A stretch of DNA of 64,000 nt from Bradysia coprophila (Eukaryota; Arthropoda; Insecta; Diptera; Sciaridae): NCBI RefSeq assembly GCF_014529535.1, contig NW_023503555.1, forward strand, positions 3,658,001 through 3,722,000. Reading direction: 5' to 3'. Positions within the stretch are counted from its first letter, which is position 1. Each line of letters opens with the position of its first letter. The notes beneath the pieces were generated by a model. The model was not told the DNA's origin and ran no database searches. It saw only the letters and a list, made by a program, of their open reading frames with translations. Positions 33,220-45,760 of this stretch are shown here, one piece after another. Made by a program: the position numbers and the translations under genes.

Positions 33220-33790
33220 GCTTAGAGTAATTATACCTAGAGAGGAAATTACAAACAGAATTACGTAAAATTTGTGGTCCCGACATGAAATACGTAATAT
33301 TTGATAGTGTGAGTTTTTCCCTTAGAGTAATTATACCTAGAGAGGTATTTCGTACGATAAAATGTGGTCCCGACATCAGTTTGTGTAAGATTCACATTTC
33401 GTACAATTCTACGTAGAGCTTTTCACTAACACATGTAGGCGTTGAAAATTATAGTAGGCACATTCAATTTTTTTGCGCTGATTTGCCCACCAATTTAGTA
33501 GGGAAAAACTCACACTATCAAATATTACGTATTTCATGTCGGGACCACAAATTTTACGTAATTCTGTTTGTAATTTCCTCTCTAGGTATAATTACTCTAA
33601 GGTTTTTCCCTACTAAATTGGTGGGCAAATTAGCGCAAAAAAATTGAATGTGCCTACTATAATTTTCAACGCCTACATGTGTTAGTGAAAAGCTCTACGT
33701 AGAATTGTACGAAATGTGAATCTTACACAAACTGATGTCGGGACCACATTTTATCGTACGAAATACCTCTCTAGGTATAATTACTCTAAG
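33220..33790. repeat. Interleaved pair of inverted repeats (A-B-A'-B')
   Basis: Four copies of the terminus TTAGAGTAATTATACCTAGA occur, two forward (about 33223 and 33322) and two inverted (ending about 33600 and 33790). Arm A (33220-33322) continues with AAATTACAAACAGAATTACG and matches the third copy; arm B (33320-33511) continues with TATTTCGTACG and matches the fourth. The order is therefore A, B, A-inverted, B-inverted, not a simple nested hairpin. Each arm is close to perfect. Probably two related MITEs rearranged or inserted into each other. Confidence 0.88.
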
Positions 33791-33975
33791 GTCGAAAGTG
33801 ACAGAAAAATGTAAGCCAAAGGGGCGAAAGCGAAAATAGTTTGTAATGATTACAAATTCGAGTTGGTAAGAATTAACCATAAGAAGATACAAAGACCCAA
33901 TCCAAAAATTTGTAATCATTACTAAAATTATCCAACAAGAATGGTATCAGATACAAATACTTACAGAAATATCGG

Positions 33976-34541
33976 CCTCATTTGACACTTACAAAGAAAA
34001 AGCTCAAGCCTCGGATCAACATTGTTCAGAAATTGGCTGGTTCATCGTGGGGATGCATGAGGGAAGAATAGGCGTTGCGTGAATGCGTAAAAATAAGGAT
34101 GAATAAAGAACTTCCAATTCACTATGATATGGAAACGGCACCCATCACACTGCGGTTAAAGTGTCGGAATCCGTTTTGGTGCTTCTACAGAGAATCAACG
34201 ACAATTGGAAAGACCGATGGAGACATTGGTGGGGAAATGCCGAAGTGCACAACAAATCGCTCATAGTAGATGCGACCACAGCAGTCATTGGAATCGACCT
34301 ACCCCGACGAACTTGGGTCAGAGTGAACAGAATCAGAACGGGACAAGGATGCGTAGCATATTTACTGCATCGATGGGAAATCATTGATTCACCGTTCTGC
34401 CATTGCGGTGTGGAGCAAACCATGGAGCATTTTGTTAGTGATTGCCCGATACACCGATTCGAAGGAGACATTTACGAAATTCACGAAATTACCGACAGAG
34501 CTCGAATTTGGATTGATAATTTAACTGTGGACATTTGATAA
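33976..34541 (+). mobile_element. LINE reverse-transcriptase 3' fragment (jockey-like), truncated
   Basis: Begins with LTKKKLKPRINIVQKLAGSS, a stretch found near the C terminus of insect LINE reverse transcriptases, then jumps by deletion to the C-terminal end at 34161-34538: IGIDLPRRTWVRVNRIRTG, CHCGVEQTMEHFVSDCP (a Cys/His knuckle) and HRFEGDIYEIHEITDRAR. There is a frameshift between the parts. A 5'-truncated, dead copy in plus orientation. Confidence 0.8.
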
Positions 34542-37075
34542 TGAGTGTTGTAAAAGCTAACAGAGCAAATTGTTTCGCTGTGATACTAAACTTAGTCGAT
34601 TTTGATGTTTTTATTTTTGTATAAATAAACAACTTACAGAAACTAAAAGTTGTAAAATCAACAGTTTAATCAGTAAATTGGTAAACTTATGAATCTGTAA
34701 CTATAACTGCAGTTTTGGTACTTTATACCAAATAATTGTTGATTTCTGGTTTACCAATTACAAACCCAAATCAACAGGGCATATTTCGTAACTCAATATT
34801 TTCAGTGTATTTGACGAAAATTGACACATTTGAGTTTTCTCGAACCACAAACATTTCTATTTTGTATTCTAAGCTAACACATTTCAAATTTCAACATCAA
34901 ACGATGTTTTTACTTTTTCCAAAAAGGATGCGAGCGCAAAATTATCTTCAAAAATGTAACATTTTTGTGCCCAAACGTAGACTACAAATTTGCCAAATGA
35001 AGATTCCTCTTAAAAATACAAAATCACATGTTTTAAACAACAGAACGGTGTGTTCTATACCGCGATGATGGTGGGCGATAAATTAATAATTAGCAGGTTA
35101 ATGGCATTCATAATCTAGGTGGGGTGAAATTGCTGAAATTGTTCCCCTTCCGTTTATTTTGAATTACAAAACGAAGGAAACAGGAACAAGCGAATCCATT
35201 TACGTTTTAGACGAGTATTTATGTTCAAAAAGGTATTTAATCTTTAAAATATTTTTTGCTCAAATTGAAGTCTTGAACCCTTATCCTCCTTATCCCAAAA
35301 ATAGCTTTCTACTAAATTCGAACCGACAACTTTCACGGAAACCCAATTCAAATGTGAAAAAATCACTCTACGAAGAACTTAGATTTCTATTTTAAGTATT
35401 CGTTTCGCCAGCGTGTCGTGAACATGCTGAACAATATTTATTCCTTCGTGTGATCCAATTGAATAAAATATCTTACGATAGATGCTTCCTCTTCAGCAGC
35501 ATACATAATGCGATATATTCCGGAGCGAATGCGAATTCGGAATATCTAATGGAATTTGAATTGATTGAATAACGCATCACTTTGATGATATGTACAATCG
35601 TAGAAGTTGCTTTTGTTTTATTTACTGTCTTGAAATACTCTCTAGAACGCATCCGATTTTGAAAAATTCTTAATCGAATGATATGGTTTAGTGGTGTTGA
35701 TGTTCACATGTTTCTAATGGACACTGTGTTTGAATCCGGAAAGTTTTAAATCTCTTTCTACGACGTTAATACTACCTACCACATCAGTACAAGAAACCTT
35801 TCACTGTTACATAAATTCGATAAAAATAATGGATTTCCAACTGTGAAAAGTCCGTTGGATTGCATGTTAATTGACCATGTAAGTTTACCATATCACGTTT
35901 ACATTACATAAACATACCCACATTAAAACTCCTCTGCGCCATTTATGCGTAATGAGAAGAGCTTTTGTTTCGATGAAATAAAGGGAACCCATTTCGAAAA
36001 CAATTTATTAAAGTATCGGCGTCATTTACGTATGGATATGGCTTTTGTGTTGTGTGTGGTAGCTTTACCATTTATGTTATTTACATGAAACGAAATTTTC
36101 TGCATGCGAAACGATTTTCATAGCAGAACGAGAAAGTATAAATTGCGTGCTAGATGTCAATAATTTAAAATTTTATTTTATTGTTTCGATGAAAGAAGCA
36201 GCTAAATTGGGTTGCATTCATAATTAATGAGTCAACGGATTTGATGGTAAATTTATTAATAAATTCACTTCCATAATTATCCCTCACTCTATTTAATATT
36301 CCAACAAAATCCACAATCGGATAGAGAATGTTTAATTCAGTGAGCATTCAAAAAAAGATAAAATAAATGTACACAACGAGAGGACGAGCAGACAGAAGGT
36401 AATAATGAAGCGCACCGGCTACAATTACTGTAATGTTTTAAACAGATCTATATTATAAGCAAGAAAAACGCTTTTCTACATCTATACCATAAAGTTTAAT
36501 GTTTCTTTGTTTGTCGGTTTGTCTCTACGAGACGAAAAGTCCTATAACGGTTCTGTGGAATTTTTCCAAACACCCATTTTACATTTGAACTTTCTATTTT
36601 AATTCGTGAAGTCAGTGAGACTAAATGTCGCTTGAACGTTATAAAACTTCTTTCTGACATTCAAAAATATCAATCTATCTCGTTTTATAAAAATAAGGAG
36701 TATAAATTATCTGCATTCGGGAACTAGTTTTGAATAGAAACTGGCCATAATTTATTCCCTTCTAATACAGTGCAGGGTCAATTCTTGCCTGATTAATTTG
36801 AACAAATGAATGCTTTGTCTAATATAGACCTTAGGCACGTCAGAAAGGTAGAATTGGGTCGCAGAAGGTCAAAAACACATGAAATGATGTTTTGACAGTT
36901 GAAAGGACTAAATGAAAAGTATGTTACAGATGGCAAGTATTTGACCAGTATTATCATCGGGTCTATTACTTTCATCAATCAAAGTATTTTTAATCTGTTG
37001 ATTAGAAATCTTGTACTTCAATTTTTTAACATGCATTTTACCATATAAAGGGCCATTTTACCCGGAGCTTGTCAT

Positions 37076-37106
37076 TATTTTTGTCGTCGTAATCGATAAC
37101 AGATGA
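37076..37106 (+). repeat. Dispersed ~30-bp motif, best copy
   Basis: TTTTTGTCGTCGTAATCGAT followed by AACAGATGA. Variants are at 41757-41786 (+), 49283-49305 (+), 27681-27710 (-) and 30748-30780 (-). Flanking sequence is only weakly similar between copies, so the motif is either the conserved terminus of an old MITE family or a binding-site-like element. Confidence 0.55.
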
Positions 37107-40100
37107 ATATCCGTATGTGACAGGTTAAATAGTGTTCTATGCTTACGATCGGTGGGAGAATCTGACATTCTTTGACCTCTTGTATATGAATTATGTATTT
37201 GTTCGATTTTGTTTTTCGATAGCCTATCGAATATATATTAAACATCCTTATTTGGGTAACAGTAGGAGTGAGTGCTACCGGTCAGACGTTAAGGTATAAG
37301 AAGTGTTAAGGAACCGGTTCCAATAAAAATAACCGTATTCCGGTTCTCAAAGAATCTGTAAAAAAAATCATCTCGACGAGTGAAAATGTTTTGAAAGAAA
37401 AAAAAACGTTTGACGAGCGAAGCCGGGAGTACTCTACTAGTGCTTTGTACATCACCACTCTCTGTTTATTTGTCGAAAGCACATCCAGAGCTCTTTTTTA
37501 TTCATCAACGTCGCTTACGTGGAAAACATTACAAAGTCGGAAGCAACATTATGTTGTGCTATACTATCATTATTCTTGTTACAGTTCCAAAGCAATTTAA
37601 AATAAATTAACTTTAAAGCGATTTGTATTAATCTCATTTAAACAATGTAATTTAAGCGCGTCAGAACACAGAGCTTTTTATGTTCCTTAGTCAGAGACTT
37701 TTAATGTGAAAATAAATTACGATTAGCGTGTAGATTCGAAACGGAAAACAGAGATGTGTTGAGGTTTTGACTTAAAAAGTCTTTTTTCGTTTTTTTTCTC
37801 GATGTACAAGATTTCCACCAAAATTTGCATGCTTCGTTTGAACAGTTGAGTAATTTAAATGAATGGTAACGTCTGGTAACTTCTTTAACTATAAATTTAA
37901 GCGAATTTTTGGCACGAGGTGAAACATTGTTGAAGTTAACGTCGTTTATCAACATAATTTGCAAATAAAATGATTTTAAATGTCCTCATGAAAATGTGAA
38001 TGCCAACAGAAACATAAAAACCGGTTGGGGTATTATATTGTCGGTATCACAGAGCGCAACATGGTACAGAACATTAGGAAAATTGCTTTTGGTTCTCGAT
38101 TTTTTTTTGTGGAATGAGAAATAATAAAGATTCGAATCATTTTTGTGTGGAATCGTTCTGTAAAGCAAAATGTTGAGACTTATCTTGGAAATTTTATTTT
38201 GCATCAAAAAAAGGTCGCGGTGATTTTTTTTTTGTGTAACAATGAGTAGCACACTATATGATGTAATTTTGTTAATCTCGAAATCTCAATAGCCTACCTA
38301 AGGTAAATTTGGCTCAAACCTAGCTCAACTGTAACCTCTGCTTCCCACATTTTGGTGTAATGTAAAATGAGGACCCCCGAAATATAATAGCTGTTTTTGG
38401 ACCCTGGATAGTCATGTGTTAGCAACAATCGAAAGAAATAAGTGATGAGCTCCTAATGATAATGTTGTAATGAGTAAAATGTGCTCCTTCTACCAGTCCG
38501 ATCGTGTGAATACAGACAGACTGTAAAGTTTTTACTAACAGCAAGCATTACACAATGTTATCTGTAATCATAAAATCTGTTACTTAAAATGTTTATGCTG
38601 ATGAAGCATCTTGTACTTCATTATGTTTAACAGATCTATAAAAGAAAACAATCTCTAACGATCATCTATTAATTTTGCCATTGTTACTGTTAACTGATGA
38701 CGTGCTTTTTCAGAAAAGTTTTGCTTATAGTCCACAACGATTCAAATTGAATGTCGTCCATAAAAAACGTAAACCTCCTTCAACATTTTGAGTTGGTTGT
38801 TTGAAATCTACTGAAGCGAAGTGGACATCATTTGTGTGTATGACCACTTGAAAGATAACGAGCTAAAAACTTTTAAAGTTTAAAACAGAAAATAGGTTAA
38901 AAAATAGGTCACCTACGAGGTCATCACATTGGAAAATTCGTATCAACATTTCTAACTTTTTTATTTAATCAAAAAACTTTTTCGTCGATCGATTTCAATG
39001 AAATGACCAAAGTTATAGGTTTAGTGCAAAAAAGCGAGACGAGTTAAGATTACATAGCACACATATACTACTCACATACGAGCTGTTTCTTTTCCCTTTA
39101 CACGACGCAAAGGATATTCAATTTTGAAACAGGAAGAATAGAGAAATTGGGCCACAAAAAATGTTATACAAACGCTTTGGCTTTATATGGTGCCGTAGAA
39201 TATAATTTAAGAATTGTTTGACATGAAAAACCTGAAAAAGAAAAGATTTACTAGGGTTCTTCAACCGTAGTGGTATGTATAGATACGACACGCTGAAATG
39301 TGTACGTTTGAACGTGATGGATATTTTAGAAAATGTTCTTAACAAACGCTTCCAGAGTATGACAGGGATATTTGACGTTTTGTAAAAGGTATTCGTTGGA
39401 TGTAAATGCCTGTCATAAAAATTCCACATTACCACAGCGGTAGGTACAGAAATCAAGATTTATAAAACAAGATTTTTTTTGGTAGGACTTGCTGTTGTCA
39501 CTGTAACTAGTAGATGTAAGAACAGAAACATTGTACCGACGAGGGTGTGGTACATCATCATGAAAATATTTTACTGTGAAAGGATTTTCTGGATCTGACA
39601 CTGTTTTTCAATTTACAAATTTTAAACTTTTTACCGTTACATCACTCAATTGCGTCCGTATTCATATAAAACTATATTGCAACATGACCATCCATACTAT
39701 ACTGTCCTAATGGCCTGATTTCTTCATTTATTCAAAGATGAAGATGGTAAAATATCAAAAAGGAGAACTTATCATCAAATGTGATGTATCTCCCACGAAT
39801 GAACTCACAAAGTTTATTACGCCTCAAGAGTTTCCACGTTCATGCCTTGCTCCACGATAATTGATTTTCTACACCAATAACTACCCTCCGTGAAAATCTT
39901 AATGAAATTGAAATCATTGCAACAACTTTAATTACATTTGTTATATCCCCACTCCCCAGTCTGTACATTCATTAGCGGCATATAATTCTAAACTTCCGTA
40001 AATATTACCGCAACATTGTTTCCGTACAAGTTAAACGAAAGCTTTCTGAAAATTTTAACTTCATGTTCTCCAAAGTTTGATGTACACCAACGTTCGTAAT

Positions 40101-40699
40101 TTTGTATTATTTGCTTTATTATTACGATTCTCTGGCTGCTCGTTAAACAGCATAGCTGAGTGGTAGCAAATAAATAACTTGATTTATTCGACAAATTGTA
40201 ATTACCAACGCAACGTAAGCACCATTGTCCTGAAAAGCTGCACGAAGCATATATACCGGAACATTGAAATTTTCGCTTTGTAATGAATGAGTAATGTTGT
40301 ACATACGGAAATAGTTTGTTGACCCAAAATGGAAACTTATATGGTACGGACGGAATTAAATTAGACTCTGTGTAACCAAATAGCAACAAGTGTATTCATA
40401 AATACTATCCGACCGAATAACACAACATATTTACATTTTTAAGTCAATATTCTAGTTAGTTGAAAGTAATACAATTTGGGTCGAGAATTGCCAGAGGAAT
40501 TGTTCATTATTTTCAGTGTGCTATATAAAATACTCAGCGCGGTTCACCTAAAGAACTTCTATTTTGGGTCTAACGAGATATCCATTTCAATCATAGTTTG
40601 AGGATAATTACGTGAAACTTATATGACGCTTTATTCACATAAAATAGGTATGCATTTGCAATGTGTAAGAGGCATCGATGATTTGCTGATTTGGGCGTT

Positions 40700-40835
40700 T
40701 TTTTCAAAATTTATTTCAAGAATTTCATTTAATTCAAAAAAAATTTCACAAATTTTATAAATTTCACAAATTTTACAAATTTCACGAAATTTCATTAAAT
40801 TCACGAAATTTTACGAAACATGAATTTCATAGGCT
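40700..40835. repeat. Low-complexity AATTTCAC-type tract
   Basis: Irregular repeats of AATTTCACAAATTTTA and variants, partly self-complementary. Similar AATTTTCGAAAATTT-rich tracts appear at 55680-55770 and, weaker, at 19445-19550. Confidence 0.7.
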
Positions 40836-43779
40836 TTGTCGAGAATCCTTTTTCAAACTGCTGAAAAAAATAATATCGAAAATAAATGCGCACAAATTTA
40901 GGCTACAATTTTTGCAAAGCATCCATAGCTCTTAATCACGTCTGTGCTACCAAATGTTAATTTCAACAAGAAAAAATACAACTCTCCGCTTCCCCCATGG
41001 TCAAAATTTGGAAGCACAGACGTACAGTACTGTTAAGATTCTTTATCCTACTTTTTCCCATTCACTTATGATACAAATTGTACGTGAGTGCAAACTACAA
41101 AAAAAAATCTTTCTGAGACGTTAAAGTGTTAGAATAACACAGCATATGGTTACATACATAGATCTCATGTTACAATATGTAACTTAGAAACAAAACCCAA
41201 CAATTTAAGAATAGCACAGCAAAGAAATACATAATTAATTGTTTCTCCAAATGGTAAGCGAATAGATCACGATGAGCGTGTTAGTTAAGTGTAACGCAAG
41301 TGTGGCATAATTCATTGTCACAGTTCATTGTGTTATTGACTTTAAATCTGTTTATTCTATTCATTGCCTAGTATCTGATACAGAATCGGTGACTTCATAG
41401 GGAAATGCTCTTTGAAAACTTAAGCTCAAATGTAGTAGATTTTCATATAATGCTAATACAGTTCTAGTACGTTTTGTCATAAAGTTACTAATGTCAGCTC
41501 AGCGCTTTATAGGAGAATGATGTTTAGAAACTAAGAGTAGATAGATATGCATGAACCGAAATTTTTTTATTTGGAAATATCTTTTTGTGACGCTTAGTGC
41601 ACAACTCTCCTCTATATTCACTCTGATTCAGAATGAACTCTTAGAGCACAAAGAATGAAGTACTGAAAAAATTGTGGCGCCTCTGCAGGCCAACCGAGGT
41701 TTCCTATAAGGAGAACTAAATATTTCACTTTATAAGTGAACGCAAGTTCATCTCTTGTTTTTGTCGTCTTTGTCGATAACAGGTGACTTGGAGCATCTAT
41801 AGAGTATTTTAGAAAATCTGATATCTGTTTTTATGACAGATGGTACCGATGGTAACTTTAGTTGAAGGGGACGTTTCCCTTTTCGATAACGTTCCACCCT
41901 AAATGTGAGACTTTTGTTCATAAATACCGGAGTAATTGACTACTGTTTTCTTATATGCTTTCATCGACTGAAGGCATATAATGCTTTTCTAAAAGCTCAA
42001 CAAACGCTTACATTTTCCGTCTATAGCTAAAAGATTAAATTTCGACAACACACACTCTCTGCAAACATACGAACAGCAATAAAATCCGCAGAAAATACTA
42101 AAAAAAACCAATTTGGAACAATGTCGTTTATTTGCGATTTTGCAATTCTCTTCGGCGAAAACCAATCAAACCGATACGGTAAGTAAATATTTTTTTTATA
42201 ATAAATACAAAGTCAATCCTTTATCGATTTTTTGGAATTCTCATTCACAGAGCACACAAACCAAATAGGTCTAAAATTGAATATCCCACGACTTATATTT
42301 TGTGAAAAAAATTGAATCTTTCGCTAGTTCTTTACCGAGTGTTTAAGTCGATACACGTAAATGCCCCCTAGAAGTTAAGTAAATAAAAAATCCATTTTCG
42401 GAGCAACATTTTCTTCCTAGGATATTAATGTTTAAACAAATAATTCCGGATGTTTTTCTTTTCGCTGTACGGCCGTACGATATAGGTATACATAATACAG
42501 AATGCACAATGGGACAAAAATGGGATATGGCATCAAACCGGTGCGGCGGTGTATCCCTCTTGTAACAAGTGTAATTAAATTCCGAACAAAATTCAAAATT
42601 ATTTTTGTCGAAAATTCATTTTATATCCTGCAACCATGCATACCAAGAAAGTTGTTATTATTAATCACCGAACTTCGAAAATTACATTTTTCTTTATAAT
42701 TGCGTTAAGGTTTCATTCTGCTTTGAGAAAATCTAATTTGCACCGAACGAATAGCAAGTTCGATGGCGGGTATTCTATCAAGAGAGAAATACGAATCACA
42801 AGAAACATTTTTTGCTACACAGCAAATTCCATAGTATAACGGTACGATATTACCGCTGCCATGAATTCCTAATAGAATTCAGCATAATAAGTTATTTCCA
42901 AAGGAAATGAAAAACTTGCCACTGGGTGGATAATGAGACCCACACAGTCTGTTGTTGTGGATGAGATTAAACGAAAATCGATTAGTTTCCATTATTGAAT
43001 TGATAGAGAGAGACAGACTCTAAATTGATTTTTTTTAAAGTTCGCGTAAGGAGAAGACATAAAACAAATCAACTCTACGACCTTTTGACTATCTACCGTT
43101 TCACTGTGTGAAAGGTAACAAACTTTCGTTCTCACATGTTTCATTCAATCTACATTGTACACGAAGGTCACTTGCGAAGGTTAGACATACATTTCAGGAG
43201 ATGATAGTTGTTCAACTTCTTTTGTATTATATTTGCTATTAGGGTTGAAGAACCCACATTGAAGCAAGTCGAGATAATAATGATTACGTGTAATTCTGTT
43301 AGCTTTTCGTTCCATCATGGGGTGCACATAATAATAACTTCCTCTCCACGTTCCTTGAACCCGTGTTAACCTTGTCAATGCATATGGAAAGGTATTAAGA
43401 ATGGCTATACGTTTGTCGCTACAAATTCTGCATACGAGAAATTTTCTGATTTTAGTAAAAGATTTTCGTCAAAAAAAAAATGTAAAAAATAAATCAACGT
43501 AATCGGCATGAGTATTAGATTTAGTATTTATAAGCCATTTCGAAATATTTTCGGACAAACGCTTCAGATGTTTATCTCCTCATGAGTCAAAGCGAATCAT
43601 GTCATTTTCGTAATAAATTTCGAGTCGTAGCTTTAAGTTTAGCAAGAATTTTATACATAAAGCGAATTTTCTCTGAACCGATGAAAATTTATTCAGTTGC
43701 GATGTGTTTTAATTGTGTGGAATTTTCCGTTAAGAGAAATGGATGATCTGTTGAAAAGCTCACATTTCCATTTTTTATT

Positions 43780-44485
43780 CAAATCACATTTGTGGTGGTT
43801 ACTGTCGTCTTACATTTTTGAAAAAGTATTTTTGTAAAAATATATCATCGAAGATACAATACGGAACGCTCAAATGTAGACTCAGTAAAGAATCAATGCC
43901 TCTTAAGAGAAAGAAGCATTTACGACATTTGGTCGTATTTTAGATTTTTTTGCCAATGTCTGTTCATCAAAATCGTTTTTTCTTCTTCAAAATAATGACC
44001 AAAAATTCTCAGGAGAGGGATTACTCTCTTCTATTCTATGTCCACTCTACCGATAGACTACAATTTACTATAGGTTTGTTCCAAGGTAATTTAAGCTGTT
44101 GACGACAATCCATAGAACCGTAACCAAAAAATTATTGTTAACAATTTGCAAAAGGGTTGAGGCTCTGTGTATGCTCTAGTTCGATTTCAGCTTGCCAAAA
44201 ATCGTTTTTACCGTAAGATGGAACAAACCTATTTCACTGAAAGATATTGCAGCGACATCTTTCAGTGAAATAGTGTATCGTACTCTATCGGTAGAGTTGA
44301 CATAGCATAGAAGAAAGAGAACTGATGCCGTAATCCCTCTCCAGAGCTCTTGAAACAAACGAATCTGTTTTCGGTGGAAAGCTAACATACTCGTGGTCGT
44401 GGTCGTTAATACCGTTTTACATTTTTCAGAAAGGATTCTGGTAAAAAGATATATGCGAAAATACGAAACGCCAAAATGTAGACTA
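43780..44485. repeat. Composite repeat: direct repeats flanking a hairpin
   Basis: A unit containing TTACATTTTTGAAAAAGTAT, AATACGGAACG and AAATGTAGACT at about 43780-43890 recurs diverged at 44385-44485. Between them, 43990-44085 (GGAGAGGGATTACTCTCTTC...CTCTACCGATAG) is the imperfect inverse of 44280-44345. The centre also contains a near-perfect small hairpin, ATTTCACTGAAAGAT...CATCTTTCAGTGAAAT (44231-44271). This is the layout of a transposon with long complex termini. Confidence 0.75.
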
Positions 44486-45229
44486 TAATATCAGCCAAGT
44501 ATCCATTACGTTTAATGTTAAATGAATCAAAAATGTACACACAAACCACATTTTCAGTCAGTTCTGTAAACTCATTGTATTATTTACGCTCCTTTTTGTA
44601 AATTTCAATTTACTCTTTTTTTCCTAACTTACACGTACATATATCCAACTTCCCGTACTTTATGTGCTACACGATTTGATTTCGTTTCTTTTTTCCCTTT
44701 CTTTGCCAACTCATTTCATTGGGGAATAATAAAAAATTGCTCGTATCATGATATTGGAAATGGATCGTAGAGAAAGGCAATTTGTTGGAATGTATTCAAA
44801 TACTTGATCGTCAATGGAATGTTTATATTTCCAAATATAAAACCTTCAATTGGTTATTTCCTTTCACTTCGCTGGAGTTTCTCGTTTGGTATTTACTTAA
44901 ACAGCCCATTTTGCTCGAATTGTATTGTGATAGAAAATGTTCTCTTTGCAACATTTTTCTTCTTTTCTTTCTAAAATAAGCAACGAATTTCCTTTCACCA
45001 CAATTCGTAATATGGCTCTTTGGTGGCATCAATTCATATTATTTATAAGATGTTTTCGAATGAATCAGATGCCTCAAATATTATAGGTCGAAAGCCCTCT
45101 CGTGAAGCTACAGTTTGCGTAACTAGATTGGAAAAAGCGAAGTTATTATTGCCACGAGAAGTTTTACTTCAATTTAAAAATAAAAATTTTTATTGAAAGA
45201 TCTGTCGTGCCTGACAAATATAATTTTGG
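44486..45229. other. Spacer, nothing recognised
   Basis: AT-rich sequence without protein-like frames or clear repeats. Confidence 0.35.
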
Positions 45230-45760
45230 TACAAGCTGCTTGCACCTGGGTGCAAATAGCATATAGTAAAATATCTGTACCCACATGCAAATAGCGTCTT
45301 ACCCGAGTGGATGTATATAGTCTAAAATACACTATTTGCACCTAATTGTCGAAACACTTAATTGTTAAGCCAATTAGTACAAGAAAGATTCAAGTTGCTT
45401 TTGACGAAACAACCAATTCTTAAACCAATTTTTACAGGGAATGTTCGAGCCTCATTCTTAAGGCTAGTTCGTTCACGGAAAGCTTCATTATTCAAGGGTT
45501 GTATTGGTGCAAATAGAGTTTTATATACTATTGGAACTCGGGTTAATATAGTCTTTACACCCGGGTGCAATCATCTACGTCAAATTGTCGAAACACCAAA
45601 TTATTAGGTCAATATGTACTAGGATGATTCAAGTTGCTTCTGACGAAACGCCCAAGGAAAACTGAACTCTAACAAGGCTATATGGTTGCAAGTAGTATTT
45701 TATAGGCTATTTGTACCCGGGTGCAATTAGTCATTTCGTAAAATTTTCGAACCTTCGAAT
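45230..45760. repeat. Degenerate tandem repeat, period about 240 bp
   Basis: AATTGTCGAAACAC...ATTCAAGTTGCTT...TGACGAAAC occurs at about 45345-45412 and again at 45583-45650. Related CACC(T/C)GGGTGCAA motifs appear at 45246, 45558 and 45716. Together these give about two diverged repeat units plus partial ends. An 81-codon frame and its antisense here are by-products. Confidence 0.75.

Larger units (their letters stand above)
34542..43779. other. Gene-poor AT-rich region
   Basis: I find no exon set or RNA gene. Open frames up to 133 codons (for example 39988-40389, minus strand) lack recognisable domains and fit chance in AT-rich DNA. The region includes two plus-orientation copies of a dispersed TCGATAACAGATGA-type motif (37076-37106 and 41757-41786), a low-complexity tract at 40700-40835 and a GAGCGAAGCC mini-hairpin at about 37417. 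It could be intergenic or a large intron of a gene outside the window. Confidence 0.4.

Noticed and set aside
39988-40389. 133-codon minus-strand frame
   Set aside because: No recognisable domain, no splice partners and a length compatible with chance; left unannotated as a gene.
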